From NCBI GenBank assembly GCA_963556195.1, contig CAUVYP010000579.1:2480001-2544000 (forward strand): a DNA stretch of 64,000 nt, given 5' to 3'. This stretch comes from Sepiola atlantica. Taxonomy: Eukaryota > Mollusca > Cephalopoda > Sepiida > Sepiolidae. A program made the translations under genes and the position numbers. The notes beneath the pieces are model-generated. The model worked only from the letters and a program-made list of their open reading frames with translations, searched no databases and was not told the DNA's origin. Of the stretch, positions 38,294-50,939 are shown piece after piece; position 1 is the first letter of the stretch, and every line of letters starts with the position of its first letter.

Positions 38294-39780
38294 TTGTTTA
38301 TGTTTTGCGTATTCAGCTTGTATCGACATATCTCCAGGAGTACAAGAGCTGAACTTCTGAAACTTGGTACTTCAGTAGAAAATGTGTGTCCGCTTATGTC
38401 TGCAAAGTTTCGGAGCACACTTCTTATAAATGTGGAAGTTATTAACACAAGCGATATACCTTTTAAATCGCACTAAATTTTGTTGATGTTTTGCGTATTC
38501 AGTTTGTATCGACATATCTCCGGGAGTACAAGAGCTGAACTTCTGAAACTTGGTACTTCAGTAGAAAATGTGTGTCCGCTTATGTCTGCAAAGTTTCGGA
38601 GCACAATTCTTATAAATGTGGAAGTTATTAACACAAGCGATATACCTTTTAAATCGCACTAAATTTTGTTGATGTTTTGCGTATTCAGTTTGTATCGACA
38701 TATCTCCGGGAGTACAAGAGCTGAACTTCTGAAACTTGGTACTTCAGTGGAAAATGTGTGTCCGCTAATGTCTGCAAAGTTTCAGAGCACAATTCTTATA
38801 AATGTGGAAGTTATAAACAAAAGCGATATCAACTTAAAATCGCACTAAATTTTGTTGATGTTTTGCGTATTCAGTTTGTATCGACATATCTCCGGGAGTA
38901 CAAGAGCTGAACTTCTGAAACTTGGTACTTCAGTAGAAAATGTGTGTCCGCTAATGTCTGCAAAGTTTCAGAGCACAATTTGTATAAATGTGGAAGTTAT
39001 AAACACAAGCGATATCAACTTAAAATCGCACTAAATTTTGTTGATGTTTGCGTATTCAGTTTGTATCGACATATCTCCGGGAGTACAAGAGCTGAACTTC
39101 TGAAACTTGGTACTTCAGTAGAAAATGTGTGTCCGCTTATGTCTGCAAAGTTTCGGAGCACAATTCTTATAAATGTGGAAGTTATTAACACAAGCGATAT
39201 ACCTTTTAAATCGCACTAAATTTTGTTGATGTTTTGCGTATTCAGTTTGTATCGACATATCTCCGGGAGTACAAGAGCTGAACTTCTGAAACTTGGTACT
39301 TCAGTAGAAAATGTGTGTCCGCTAATGTCTGCAAAGTTTCAGAGCACAATTCTTATAAATGTGGAAGTTATAAACAAAAGCGATATCAACTTAAAATCGC
39401 ACTAAATTTTGTTGATGTTTTGCGTATTCAGTTTGTATCGACATATCTCCGGGAGTACAAGAGCTGAACTTCTGAAACTTGGTACTTCAGTAGAAAATGT
39501 GTGTCCGCTAATGTCTGCAAAGTTTCAGAGCACAATTTGTATAAATGTGGAAGTTGTAAACACAAGCGATATCAACTTAAAATCGCACTAAATTTTGTTG
39601 ATGTTTTGCGTATTCAGTTTGTATCGACATATCTCCGGGAGTACAAGAGCTGAACTTCTGAAACTTGGTACTTCAGTAGAAAATGTGTGTCCGCTAATGT
39701 CTGCAAAGTTTCGGAGCACAATTCTTATAAATGTGGAAGTTATTAACAAAAGACCTATCAACTTTAAATCGCACTAAATT
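38294..39780 (+). repeat. Diagnostic 8-mer, copy 2
   Basis: It lies 5949 bp from copy 1 and has the same markers in the same order. One private change is visible, ATTCAGCTTG at 38294. Like copy 1 it lacks the markers of copies 3 to 5. Confidence 0.93.
39038..39222 (+). repeat. 185-bp C monomer
   Basis: The fifth member of 8-mer copy 2. It is the 5949-bp counterpart of 33089. Confidence 0.96.
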
Positions 39781-40338
39781 TTGTTTATGTTTTGCGTATT
39801 CAGTTTGTATCGACATATCTCCGGGAGTACAAGAGCTGAACTTCTGAAACTTGGTACTTCAGTAGAAAATGTGTGTCCGCTTATGTCTGCAAAGTTTCGG
39901 AGCACAATTCTTATAAATGTGGAAGTTATTAACACAAGCGATATACCTTTTAAATCGCACTAAATTTTGTTGATGTTTTGCGTATTCAGTTTGTATCGAC
40001 ATATCTCCGGGAGTACAAGAGCTGAACTTCTGAAACTTGGTACTTCAGTAGAAAATGTGTGTCCGCTAATGTCTGCAAAGTTTCAGAGCACAATTCTTAT
40101 AAATGTGGAAGTTATAAACAAAAGCGATATCAACTTAAAATCGCACTAAATTTTGTTGATGTTTTGCGTATTCAGTTTGTATCGACATATCTCCGGGAGT
40201 ACAAGAGCTGAACTTCTGAAACTTGGTACTTCAGTAGAAAATGTGTGTCCGCTAATGTCTGCAAAGTTTCAGAGCACAATTTGTATAAATGTGGAAGTTA
40301 TAAACACAAGCGATATCAACTTAAAATCGCACTAAATT
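39781..40338 (+). repeat. fC A B, end of the 5949-bp-offset duplication core
   Basis: It matches 33832-34389. The next two monomers (40339, 40525) still match 34390 and 34576. From 40711 the copies begin to differ: the A there has CTTGATACT and GCAAACTTTC. Confidence 0.88.
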
Positions 40339-43300
40339 TTGTTGATGTTTTGCGTATTCAGTTTGTATCGACATATCTCCGGGAGTACAAGAGCTGAACT
40401 TCTGAAACTTGGTACTTCAGTAGAAAATGTGTGTCCGCTAATGTCTGCAAAGTTTCGGAGCACAATTCTTATAAATGTGGAAGTTATTAACAAAAGACCT
40501 ATCAACTTTAAATCGCACTAAATTTTGTTTATGTTTTGCGTATTCAGTTTGTATCGACATATCTCCGGGAGTACAAGAGCTGAACTTCTGAAACTTGGTA
40601 CTTCAGTAGAAAATGTGTGTCCGCTTATGTCTGCAAAGTTTCGGAGCACAATTCTTATAAATGTGGAAGTTATTAACACAAGCGATATACCTTTTAAATC
40701 GCACTAAATTTTGTTGATGTTTTGCGTATTCAGTTTGTATCGACATATCTCCGGGAGTACAAGAGCTGAACTTCTGAAACTTGATACTTCAGTAGAAAAT
40801 GTGTGTCCGCTAATGTCTGCAAACTTTCAGAGCACAATTCTTATAAATGTGGAAGTTATAAACAAAAGCGATATCAACTTAAAATCGCACTAAATTTTGT
40901 TGATGTTTTGCGTATTCAGTTTGTATCGACATATCTCCGGGAGTACAAGAGCTGAACTTCTGAAACTTGGTACTTCAGTAGAAAATGTGTGTCCGCTAAT
41001 GTCTGCAAAGTTTCAGAGCACAATTTGTATAAATGTGGAAGTTATAAACACAAGCGATATCAACTTAAAATCGCACTAAATTTTGTTGATGTTTTGCGTA
41101 TTCAGTTTGTATCGACATATCTCCGGGAGTACAAGAGCTGAACTTCTGAAACTTGGTACTTCAGTAGAAAATGTGTGTCCGCTAATGTCTGCAAAGTTTC
41201 GGAGCACAATTCTTATAAATGTGAAAGTTATTAACACAAGCGATATACCTTTTAAATCGCACTAAATTTTGTTGATGTTTTGCGTATTCAGTTTGTATCG
41301 ACATATCTCCGGGAGTACAAGAGCTGAACTTCTGAAACTTGGTACTTCAGTAGAAAATGTGTGTCCGCTAATGTCTGCAAAGTTTCAGAGCACAATTTGT
41401 ATAAATGTGGAAGTTATAAACACAAGCGATATCAACTTAAAATCGCACTAAATTTTGTTGATGTTTTGCGTATTCAGTTTGTATCGACATATCTCCGGGA
41501 GTACAAGAGCTGAACTTCTGAAACTTGGTACTTCAGTAGAAAATGTGTGTCCGCTAATGTCTGCAAAGTTTCGGAGCACAATTCTTATAAATGTGGAAGT
41601 TATAAACAAAAGCGATATCAACTTAAAATCGCACTAAATTTTGTTGATGTTTTGCGTATTCAGTTTGTATCGACATATCTCCGGGAGTACAAGAGCTGAA
41701 CTTCTGAAACTTGGTACTTCAGTAGAAAATGTGTGTCCGCTAATGTCTGCAAAGTTTCAGAGCACAATTCTTATAAATGTGGAAGTTATAAACAAAAGCG
41801 ATATCAACTTAAAATCGCACTAAATTTTGTTGATGTTTTGCGTATTCAGTTTGTATCGACATATCTCCGGGAGTACAAGAGCTGAACTTCTGAAACTTGG
41901 TACTTCAGTAGAAAATGTGTGTCCGCTAATGTCTGCAAAGTTTCAGAGCACAATTTGTATAAATGTGGAAGTTATAAACACAAGCGATATCAACTTAAAA
42001 TCGCACTAAATTTTGTTGATGTTTTGCGTATTCAGTTTGTATCGACATATCTCCGGGAGTACAAGAGCTGAACTTCTGAAACTTGGTACTTCAGTAGAAA
42101 ATGTGTGTCCGCTAATGTCTGCAAAGTTTCGGAGCACAATTCTTATAAATGTGGAAGTTATTAACAAAAGACCTATCAACTTTAAATCGCACTAAATTTT
42201 GTTTATGTTTTGCGTATTCAGTTTGTATCGACATATCTCCGGGAGTACAAGAGCTGAACTTCTGAAACTTGGTACTTCAGTAGAAAATGTGTGTCCGCTT
42301 ATGTCTGCAAAGTTTCGGAGCACAATTCTTATAAATGTGGAAGTTATTAACACAAGCGATATACCTTTTAAATCGCACTAAATTTTGTTGATGTTTTGCG
42401 TATTCAGTTTGTATCGACATATCTCCGGGAGTACAAGAGCTGAACTTCTGAAACTTGGTACTTCAGTAGAAAATGTGTGTCCGCTAATGTCTGCAAAGTT
42501 TCAGAGCACAATTCTTATAAATGTGGAAGTTATAAACAAAAGCGATATCAACTTAAAATCGCACTAAATTTTGTTGATGTTTTGCGTATTCAGTTTGTAT
42601 CGACATATCTCCGGGAGTACAAGAGCTGAACTTCTGAAACTTGGTACTTCAGTAGAAAATGTGTGTCCGCTAATGTCTGCAAAGTTTCAGAGCACAATTT
42701 GTATAAATGTGGAAGTTATAAACACAAGCGATATCAACTTAAAATCGCACTAAATTTTGTTGATGTTTTGCGTATTCAGTTTGTATCGACATATCTCCGG
42801 GAGTACAAGAGCTGAACTTCTGAAACTTGGTACTTCAGTAGAAAATGTGTGTCCGCTAATGTCTGCAAAGTTTCGGAGCACAATTCTTATAAATGTGAAA
42901 GTTATTAACACAAGCGATATACCTTTTAAATCGCACTAAATTTTGTTGATGTTTTGCGTATTCAGTTTGTATCGACATATCTCCGGGAGTACAAGAGCTG
43001 AACTTCTGAAACTTGGTACTTCAGTAGAAAATGTGTGTCCGCTAATGTCTGCAAAGTTTCAGAGCACAATTTGTATAAATGTGGAAGTTATAAACACAAG
43101 CGATATCAACTTAAAATCGCACTAAATTTTGTTGATGTTTTGCGTATTCAGTTTGTATCGACATATCTCCGGGAGTACAAGAGCTGAACTTCTGAAACTT
43201 GGTACTTCAGTAGAAAATGTGTGTCCGCTAATGTCTGCAAAGTTTCGGAGCACAATTCTTATAAATGTGGAAGTTATAAACAAAAGCGATATCAACTTAA

Positions 43301-43686
43301 AATCGCACTAAATTTTGTTGATGTTTTGCGTATTCAGTTTGTATCGACATATCTCCGGGAGTACAAGAGCTGAACTTCTGAAACTTGGTACTTCAGTAGA
43401 AAATGTGTGTCCGCTAATGTCTGCAAAGTTTCAGAGCACAATTCTTATAAATGTGGAAGTTATAAACAAAAGCGATATCAACTTAAAATCGCACTAAATT
43501 TTGTTGATGTTTTGCGTATTCAGTTTGTATCGACATATCTCCGGGAGTACAAGAGCTGAACTTCTGAAACTTGGTACTTCAGTAGAAAATGTGTGTCCGC
43601 TAATGTCTGCAAAGTTTCAGAAAACAATTTGTATAAATGTGGAAGTTATAAACACAAGCGATATCAACTTAAAATCGCACTAAATT
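40339..43686 (+). repeat. Right-hand 9-monomer HOR (D fC A B G B E A B), two copies
   Basis: Units run 40339-42012 and 42013-43686, 1674 bp each. The core G-B-E-A-B matches positions 2 to 6 of the left-hand 9-mers, so this is a right-domain descendant in which D and fC replace the C to H part. The final B at 43501 has CAGAAAACAATTTG, private to this copy. Confidence 0.92.
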
Positions 43687-46290
43687 TTGTTGATGTTTTG
43701 CGTATTCAGTTTGTATCGACATATCTCCGGGAGTACAAGAGCTGAACTTCTGAAACTTGATACTTCAGTAGAAAATGTGTGTCCGCTTATGTCTGCAAAG
43801 TTCTGGAGCACAATTCTTATAAATGTGGAAGTTATTAACACAAGCGATATACCTTTTAAATCGCACTAAATTTTGTTGATGTTTTGCGTATTCAGTTTGT
43901 ATCGACATATCTCCGGGAGTACAAGAGCTGAACTTCTGAAACTTGGTACTTCAGTAGAAAATGTGTGTCCGCTAATTTCTGCAAAGTTTCAGAGCACAAT
44001 TTGTATAAATGTGGAAGTTATAAACACAAGCGATATCAACTTAAAATCGCACTAAATTTTGTTGATGTTTTGCGTATTCAGTTTGTATCGACATATCTCC
44101 GGGAGTACAAGAGCTGAACTTCTGAAACTTGGTACTTCAGTAGAAAATGTGTGTCCGCTTATGTCTGCAAAGTTTCGGAGCACAATTCTTATAAATGTGG
44201 AAGTTATTAACACAAGCGATATACCTTTTAAATCGCACTAAATTTTGTTGATGTTTTGCGTATTCAGTTTGTATCGACATATCTCCGGGAGTACAAGAGC
44301 TGAACTTCTGAAACTTGGTACTTCAGTAGAAAATGTGTGTCCGCTAATGTCTGCAAAGTTTCAGAGCACAATTCTTATAAATGTGGAAGGTATAAACAAA
44401 AGCGATATCAACTTAAAATCGCACTAAATTTTGTTGATGTTTTGCGTATTCAGTTTGTATCGACATATCTCCGGGAGTACAAGAGCTGAACTTCTGAAAC
44501 TTGGTACTTCAGTAGAAAATGTGTGTCCGCTAATGTCTGCAAAGTTTCAGAGCACAATTTGTATAAATGTGGAAGTTATAAACACAAGCGATATCAACTT
44601 AAAATCGCACTAAATTTTGTTGATGTTTTGCGTATTCAGTTTGTATCGACATATCTCCGGGAGTACAAGAGCTGAACTTCTGAAACTTGGTACTTCAGTA
44701 GAAAATGTGTGTCCGCTAATGTCTGCAAAGTTTCGGAGCACAATTCTTATAAATGTGGAAGTTATTAACAAAAGACCTATCAACTTTAAATCGCACTAAA
44801 TTTTGTTGATGTTTTGCGTATTCAGTTTGTATCGACATATCTCCGGGAGTACAAGAGCTGAACTTCTGAAACTTGGTACTTCAGTAGAAAATGTGTGTCC
44901 GCTTATGTCTGCAAAGTTTCGGAGCACAATTCTTATAAATGTGGAAGTTATTAACACAAGCGATATACCTTTTAAATCGCACTAAATTTTGTTGATGTTT
45001 TTCGTATTCAGTTTGTATCGACATATCTCCGGGAGTACAAGAGCTGAACTTCTGAAACTTGGTACTTCAGTAGAAAATGTGTGTCCGCTAATGTCTGCAA
45101 AGTTTCAGAGCACAATTCTTATAAATGTGGAAGTTATAAACAAAAGCGATATCAACTTAAAATCGCACTAAATTTTGTTGATGTTTTGCGTATTCAGTTT
45201 GTATCGACATATCTCCGGGAGTACAAGAGCTGAACTTCTGAAACTTGGTACTTCAGTAGAAAATGTGTGTCCGCTAATGTCTGCAAAGTTTCAGAGCACA
45301 ATTCTTATAAATGTGGAAGTTATAAACAAAAGCGATATCAACTTAAAATCGCACTAAATTTTGTTGATGTTTTGCGTATTCAGTTTGTATCGACATATCT
45401 CCGGGAGTACAAGAGCTGAACTTCTGAAACTTGGTACTTCAGTAGAAAATGTGTGTCCGCTAATTTCTGCAAAGTTTCAGAGCACAATTTGTATAAATGT
45501 GGAAGTTATAAACACAAGCGATATCAACTTAAAATCGCACTAAATTTTGTTGATGTTTTGCGTATTCAGTTTGTATCGACATATCTCCGGGAGTACAAGA
45601 GCTGAACTTCTGAAACTTGGTACTTCAGTAGAAAATGTGTGTCCGCTTATGTCTGCAAAGTTTCGGAGCACAATTCTTATAAATGTGGAAGTTATTAACA
45701 CAAGCGATATACCTTTTAAATCGCACTAAATTTTGTTGATGTTTTGCGTATTCAGTTTGTATCGACATATCTCCGGGAGTACAAGAGCTGAACTTCTGAA
45801 ACTTGGTACTTCAGTAGAAAATGTGTGTCCGCTAATGTCTGCAAAGTTTCAGAGCACAATTCTTATAAATGTGGAAGTTATAAACAAAAGCGATATCAAC
45901 TTAAAATCGCACTAAATTTTGTTGATGTTTTGCGTATTCAGTTTGTATCGACATATCTCCGGGAGTACAAGAGCTGAACTTCTGAAACTTGGTACTTCAG
46001 TAGAAAATGTGTGTCCGCTAATGTCTGCAAAGTTTCAGAGCACAATTTGTATAAATGTGGAAGTTATAAACACAAGCGATATCAACTTAAAATCGCACTA
46101 AATTTTGTTGATGTTTTGCGTATTCAGTTTGTATCGACATATCTCCGGGAGTACAAGAGCTGAACTTCTGAAACTTGGTACTTCAGTAGAAAATGTGTGT
46201 CCGCTAATGTCTGCAAAGTTTCGGAGCACAATTCTTATAAATGTGGAAGTTATTAACAAAAGACCTATCAACTTTAAATCGCACTAAATT
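43687..46290 (+). repeat. Block C | B' C A B D C A A B' C A B D, first copy
   Basis: It opens with a C carrying GATACT and a private TTCTGGAGC. The thirteen following monomers recur at 48522-50939. The markers are a D (44617) whose successor lacks the expected TTGTTTATG, and an A at 44989 with GATGTTTTTCG. A private GAAGGTATAAAC is at 44245. Confidence 0.9.
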
Positions 46291-47777
46291 TTGTTTATGT
46301 TTTGCGTATTCAGTTTGTATCGACATATCTCCAGGAGTACAAGAGCTGAATTTCTGAAACTTGGTACTTCAGTAGAAAATGTGTGTCCGCTTATGTCTGC
46401 AAAGTTTCGGAGCACACTTCTTATAAATGTGGAAGTTATTAACACAAGCGATATACCTTTTAAATCGCACTAAATTTTGTTGATGTTTTGCGTATTCAGT
46501 TTGTATCGACATATCTCCGGGAGTACAAGAGCTGAACTTCTGAAACTTGGTACTTCAGTAGAAAATGTGTGTCCGCTTATGTCTGCAAAGTTTCGGAGCA
46601 CAATTCTTATAAATGTGGAAGTTATTAACACAAGCGATATACCTTTTAAATCGCACTAAATTTTGTTGATGTTTTGCGTATTCAGTTTGTATCGACATAT
46701 CTCCGGGAGTACAAGAGCTGAACTTCTGAAACTTGGTACTTCAGTGGAAAATGTGTGTCCGCTAATGTCTGCAAAGTTTCAGAGCACAATTCTTATAAAT
46801 GTGGAAGTTATAAACAAAAGCGATATCAACTTAAAATCGCACTAAATTTTGTTGATGTTTTGCGTATTCAGTTTGTATCGACATATCTCCGGGAGTACAA
46901 GAGCTGCACTTCTGAAACTTGGTACTTCAGTAGAAAATGTGTGTCCGCTAATGTCTGCAAAGTTTCAGAGCACAATTTGTATAAATGTGGAAGTTATAAA
47001 CACAAGCGATATCAACTTAAAATCGCACTAAATTTTGTTGATGTTTGCGTATTCAGTTTGTATCGACATATCTCCGGGAGTACAAGAGCTGAACTTCTGA
47101 AACTTGGTACTTCAGTAGAAAATGTGTGTCCGCTTATGTCTGCAAAGTTTCGGAGCACAATTCTTATAAATGTGGAAGTTATTAACACAAGCGATATACC
47201 TTTTAAATCGCACTAAATTTTGTTGATGTTTTGCGTATTCAGTTTGTATCGACATATCTCCGGGAGTACAAGAGCTGAACTTCTGAAACTTGGTACTTCA
47301 GTAGAAAATGTGTGTCCGCTAATGTCTGCAAAGTTTCAGAGCACAATTCTTATAAATGTGGAAGTTATAAACAAAAGCGATATCAACTTAAAATCGCACT
47401 AAATTTTGTTGATGTTTTGCGTATTCAGTTTGTATCGACATATCTCCGGGAGTACAAGAGCTGAACTTCTGAAACTTGGTACTTCAGTAGAAAATGTGTG
47501 TCCGCTAATGTCTGCAAAGTTTCAGAGCACAATTTGTATAAATGTGGAAGTTGTAAACACAAGCGATATCAACTTAAAATCGCACTAAATTTTGTTGATG
47601 TTTTGCGTATTCAGTTTGTATCGACATATCTCCGGGAGTACAAGAGCTGAACTTCTGAAACTTGGTGCTTCAGTAGAAAATGTGTGTCCGCTAATGTCTG
47701 CAAAGTTTCGGAGCACAATTCTTATAAATGTGGAAGTTATTAACAAAAGACCTATCAACTTTAAATCGCACTAAATT
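46291..47777 (+). repeat. Diagnostic 8-mer, copy 3
   Basis: It has all core markers of the 8-mer plus three new ones: GAATTTCTG in the fC, GAGCTGCAC in the B at 46849 and GGTGCTTC in the D at 47592. The deletion-bearing C at 47035 still reads CAGTTTGTATC, unlike copies 4 and 5. Confidence 0.93.
47035..47219 (+). repeat. 185-bp C monomer
   Basis: The fifth member of 8-mer copy 3. The lost base joins two reading frames into a 153-codon frame (46755-47216) that has no coding significance. Confidence 0.96.
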
Positions 47778-48521
47778 TTGTTTATGTTTTGCGTATTCAG
47801 TTTGTATCGACATATCTCCGGGAGTACAAGAGCTGAACTTCTGAAACTTGGTACTTCAGTAGAAAATGTGTGTCCGCTTATGTCTGCAAAGTTTCGGAGC
47901 ACAATTCTTATAAATGTGGAAGTTATTAACACAAGCGATATACCTTTTAAATCGCACTAAATTTTGTTGATGTTTTGCGTATTCAGTTTGTATCGACATA
48001 TCTCCGGGAGTACAAGAGCTGAACTTCTGAAACTTGGTACTACAGTAGAAAATGTGTGTCCGCTAATGTCTGCAAAGTTTCAGAGCACAATTCTTATAAA
48101 TGTGGAAGTTATAAACAAAAGCGATATCAACTTAAAATCGCACTAAATTTTGTTGATGTTTTGCGTATTCAGTTTGTATCGACATATCTCCGGGAGTACA
48201 AGAGCTGAACTTCTGAAACTTGGTACTTCAGTAGAAAATGTGTGTCCGCTAATGTCTGCAAAGTTTCAGAGCACAATTTGTATAAATGTGGAAGTTATAA
48301 ACACAAGCGATATCAACTTAAAATCGCACTAAATTTTGTTGATGTTTTGCGTATTCAGTTTGTATCGACATATCTCCGGGAGTACAAGAGCTGAACTTCT
48401 GAAACTTGGTACTTCAGTTGAAAATGTGTGTCCGCTAATGTCTGCAAAGTTTCGGAGCACAATTCTTATAAATGTGGAAGTTATTAACAAAAGACCTATC
48501 AACTTTAAATCGCACTAAATT
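47778..48521 (+). repeat. Tetramer fC A B D with GGTACTACAG and CAGTTGAA
   Basis: The A at 47964 has ACTACAG (79 A) and the D at 48336 has CAGTTGAA (84 T). Both recur in the same order at 54472 and 54844, 6508 bp away, directly after copy 5 of the 8-mer. This shows that the 8-mer and its right flank were copied together. Confidence 0.9.
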
Positions 48522-50939
48522 TTGTTTATGTTTTGCGTATTCAGTTTGTATCGACATATCTCCGGGAGTACAAGAGCTGAACTTCTGAAACTTGGTACTT
48601 CAGTAGAAAATGTGTGTCCGCTAATTTCTGCAAAGTTTCAGAGCACAATTTGTATAAATGTGGAAGTTATAAACACAAGCGATATCAACTTAAAATCGCA
48701 CTAAATTTTGTTGATGTTTTGCGTATTCAGTTTGTATCGACATATCTCCGGGAGTACAAGAGCTGAACTTCTGAAACTTGGTACTTCAGTAGAAAATGTG
48801 TGTCCGCTTATGTCTGCAAAGTTTCGGAGCACAATTCTTATAAATGTGGAAGTTATTAACACAAGCGATATACCTTTTAAATCGCACTAAATTTTGTTGA
48901 TGTTTTGCGTATTCAGTTTGTATCGACATATCTCCGGGAGTACAAGAGCTGAACTTCTGAAACTTGGTACTTCAGTAGAAAATGTGTGTCCGCTAATGTC
49001 TGCAAAGTTTCAGAGCACAATTCTTATAAATGTGGAAGTTATAAACAAAAGCGATATCAACTTAAAATCGCACTAAATTTTGTTGATGTTTTGCGTATTC
49101 AGTTTGTATCGACATATCTCCGGGAGTACAAGAGCTGAACTTCTGAAACTTGGTACTTCAGTAGAAAATGTGTGTCCGCTAATGTCTGCAAAGTTTCAGA
49201 GCACAATTTGTATAAATGTGGAAGTTATAAACACAAGCGATATCAACTTAAAATCGCACTAAATTTTGTTGATGTTTTGCGTATTCAGTTTGTATCGACA
49301 TATCTCCGGGAGTACAAGAGCTGAACTTCTGAAACTTGGTACTTCAGTAGAAAATGTGTGTCCGCTAATGTCTGCAAAGTTTCGGAGCACAATTCTTATA
49401 AATGTGGAAGTTATTAACAAAAGACCTATCAACTTTAAATCGCACTAAATTTTGTTGATGTTTTGCGTATTCAGTTTGTATCGACATATCTCCGGGAGTA
49501 CAAGAGCTGAACTTCTGAAACTTGGTACTTCAGTAGAAAATGTGTGTCCGCTTATGTCTGCAAAGTTTCGGAGCACAATTCTTATAAATGTGGAAGTTAT
49601 TAACACAAGCGATATACCTTTTAAATCGCACTAAATTTTGTTGATGTTTTTCGTATTCAGTTTGTATCGACATATCTCCGAGAGTACAAGAGCTGAACTT
49701 CTGAAACTTGGTACTTCAGTAGAAAATGTGTGTCCGCTAATGTCTGCAAAGTTTCAGAGCACAATTCTTATAAATGTGGAAGTTATAAACAAAAGCGATA
49801 TCAACTTAAAATCGCACTAAATTTTGTTGATGTTTTGCGTATTCAGTTTGTATCGACATATCTCCGGGAGTACAAGAGCTGAACTTCTGAAACTTGGTAC
49901 TTCAGTAGAAAATGTGTGTCCGCTAATGTCTGCAAAGTTTCAGAGCACAATTCTTATAAATGTGGAAGTTATAAACAAAAGCGATATCAACTTAAAATCG
50001 CACTAAATTTTGTTGATGTTTTGCGTATTCAGTTTGTATCGACATATCTCCGGGAGTACAAGAGCTGAACTTCTGAAACTTGGTACTTCAGTAGAAAATG
50101 TGTGTCCGCTAATTTCTGCAAAGTTTCAGAGCACAATTTGTATAAATGTGGAAGTTATAAACACAAGCGATATCAACTTAAAATCGCACTAAATTTTGTT
50201 GATGTTTTGCGTATTCAGTTTGTATCGACATATCTCCGGGAGTACAAGAGCTGAACTTCTGAAACTTGGTACTTCAGTAGAAAATGTGTGTCCGCTTATG
50301 TCTGCAAAGTTTCGGAGCACAATTCTTATAAATGTGGAAGTTATTAACACAAGCGATATACCTTTTAAATCGCACTAAATTTTGTTGATGTTTTGCGTAT
50401 TCAGTTTGTATCGACATATCTCCGGGAGTACAAGAGCTGAACTTCTGAAACTTGGTACTTCAGTAGAAAATGTGTGTCCGCTAATGTCTGCAAAGTTTCA
50501 GAGCACAATTCTTATAAATGTGGAAGTTATAAACAAAAGCGATATCAACTTAAAATCGCACTAAATTTTGTTGATGTTTTGCGTATTCAGTTTGTATCGA
50601 CATATCTCCGGGAGTACAAGAGCTGAACTTCTGAAACTTGGTACTTCAGTAGAAAATGTGTGTCCGCTAATGTCTGCAAAGTTTCAGAGCACAATTTGTA
50701 TAAATGTGGAAGTTATAAACACAAGCGATATCAACTTAAAATCGCACTAAATTTTGTTGATGTTTTGCGTATTCAGTTTGTATCGACATATCTCCGGGAG
50801 TACAAGAGCTGAACTTCTGAAACTTGGTACTTCAGTAGAAAATGTGTGTCCGCTAATGTCTGCAAAGTTTCGGAGCACAATTCTTATAAATGTGGAAGTT
50901 ATTAACAAAAGACCTATCAACTTTAAATCGCACTAAATT
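48522..50939 (+). repeat. Block fB' C A B D C A A B' C A B D, second copy
   Basis: It aligns with 43873-46290 at an offset of 4649 bp. The first monomer is a junction chimera, with the TTGTTTATG start expected of an fC followed by B' sequence. The A at 49638 keeps GATGTTTTTCG and adds a private CTCCGAGAG. The D at 49266 is again followed by a TTGTTGATG start. Confidence 0.91.

Larger units (their letters stand above)
34762..38479 (+). repeat. 10-monomer HOR, copies 2 and 3 in tandem
   Basis: Units run 34762-36620 and 36621-38479, each 1859 bp because each contains one D monomer with the T deletion (36250 and 38109). Copy 3, like copy 1, ends in an fC with CTCCAGGAG and CACACTTCTT, whereas copy 2 ends in a plain fC. 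So copies 1 and 3 share the longer history expected from the 5949-bp duplication. Confidence 0.92.

Noticed and set aside
46755..47216. 153-codon frame (also at 51404-51865 and 53263-53724), and 91-codon frames such as 27231-27506, 32066-32341, 32995-33270 and 36156-36431
   Set aside because: Each spans a monomer with the T deletion, which joins two normally separate frames. They are artefacts of a length change in the repeat.
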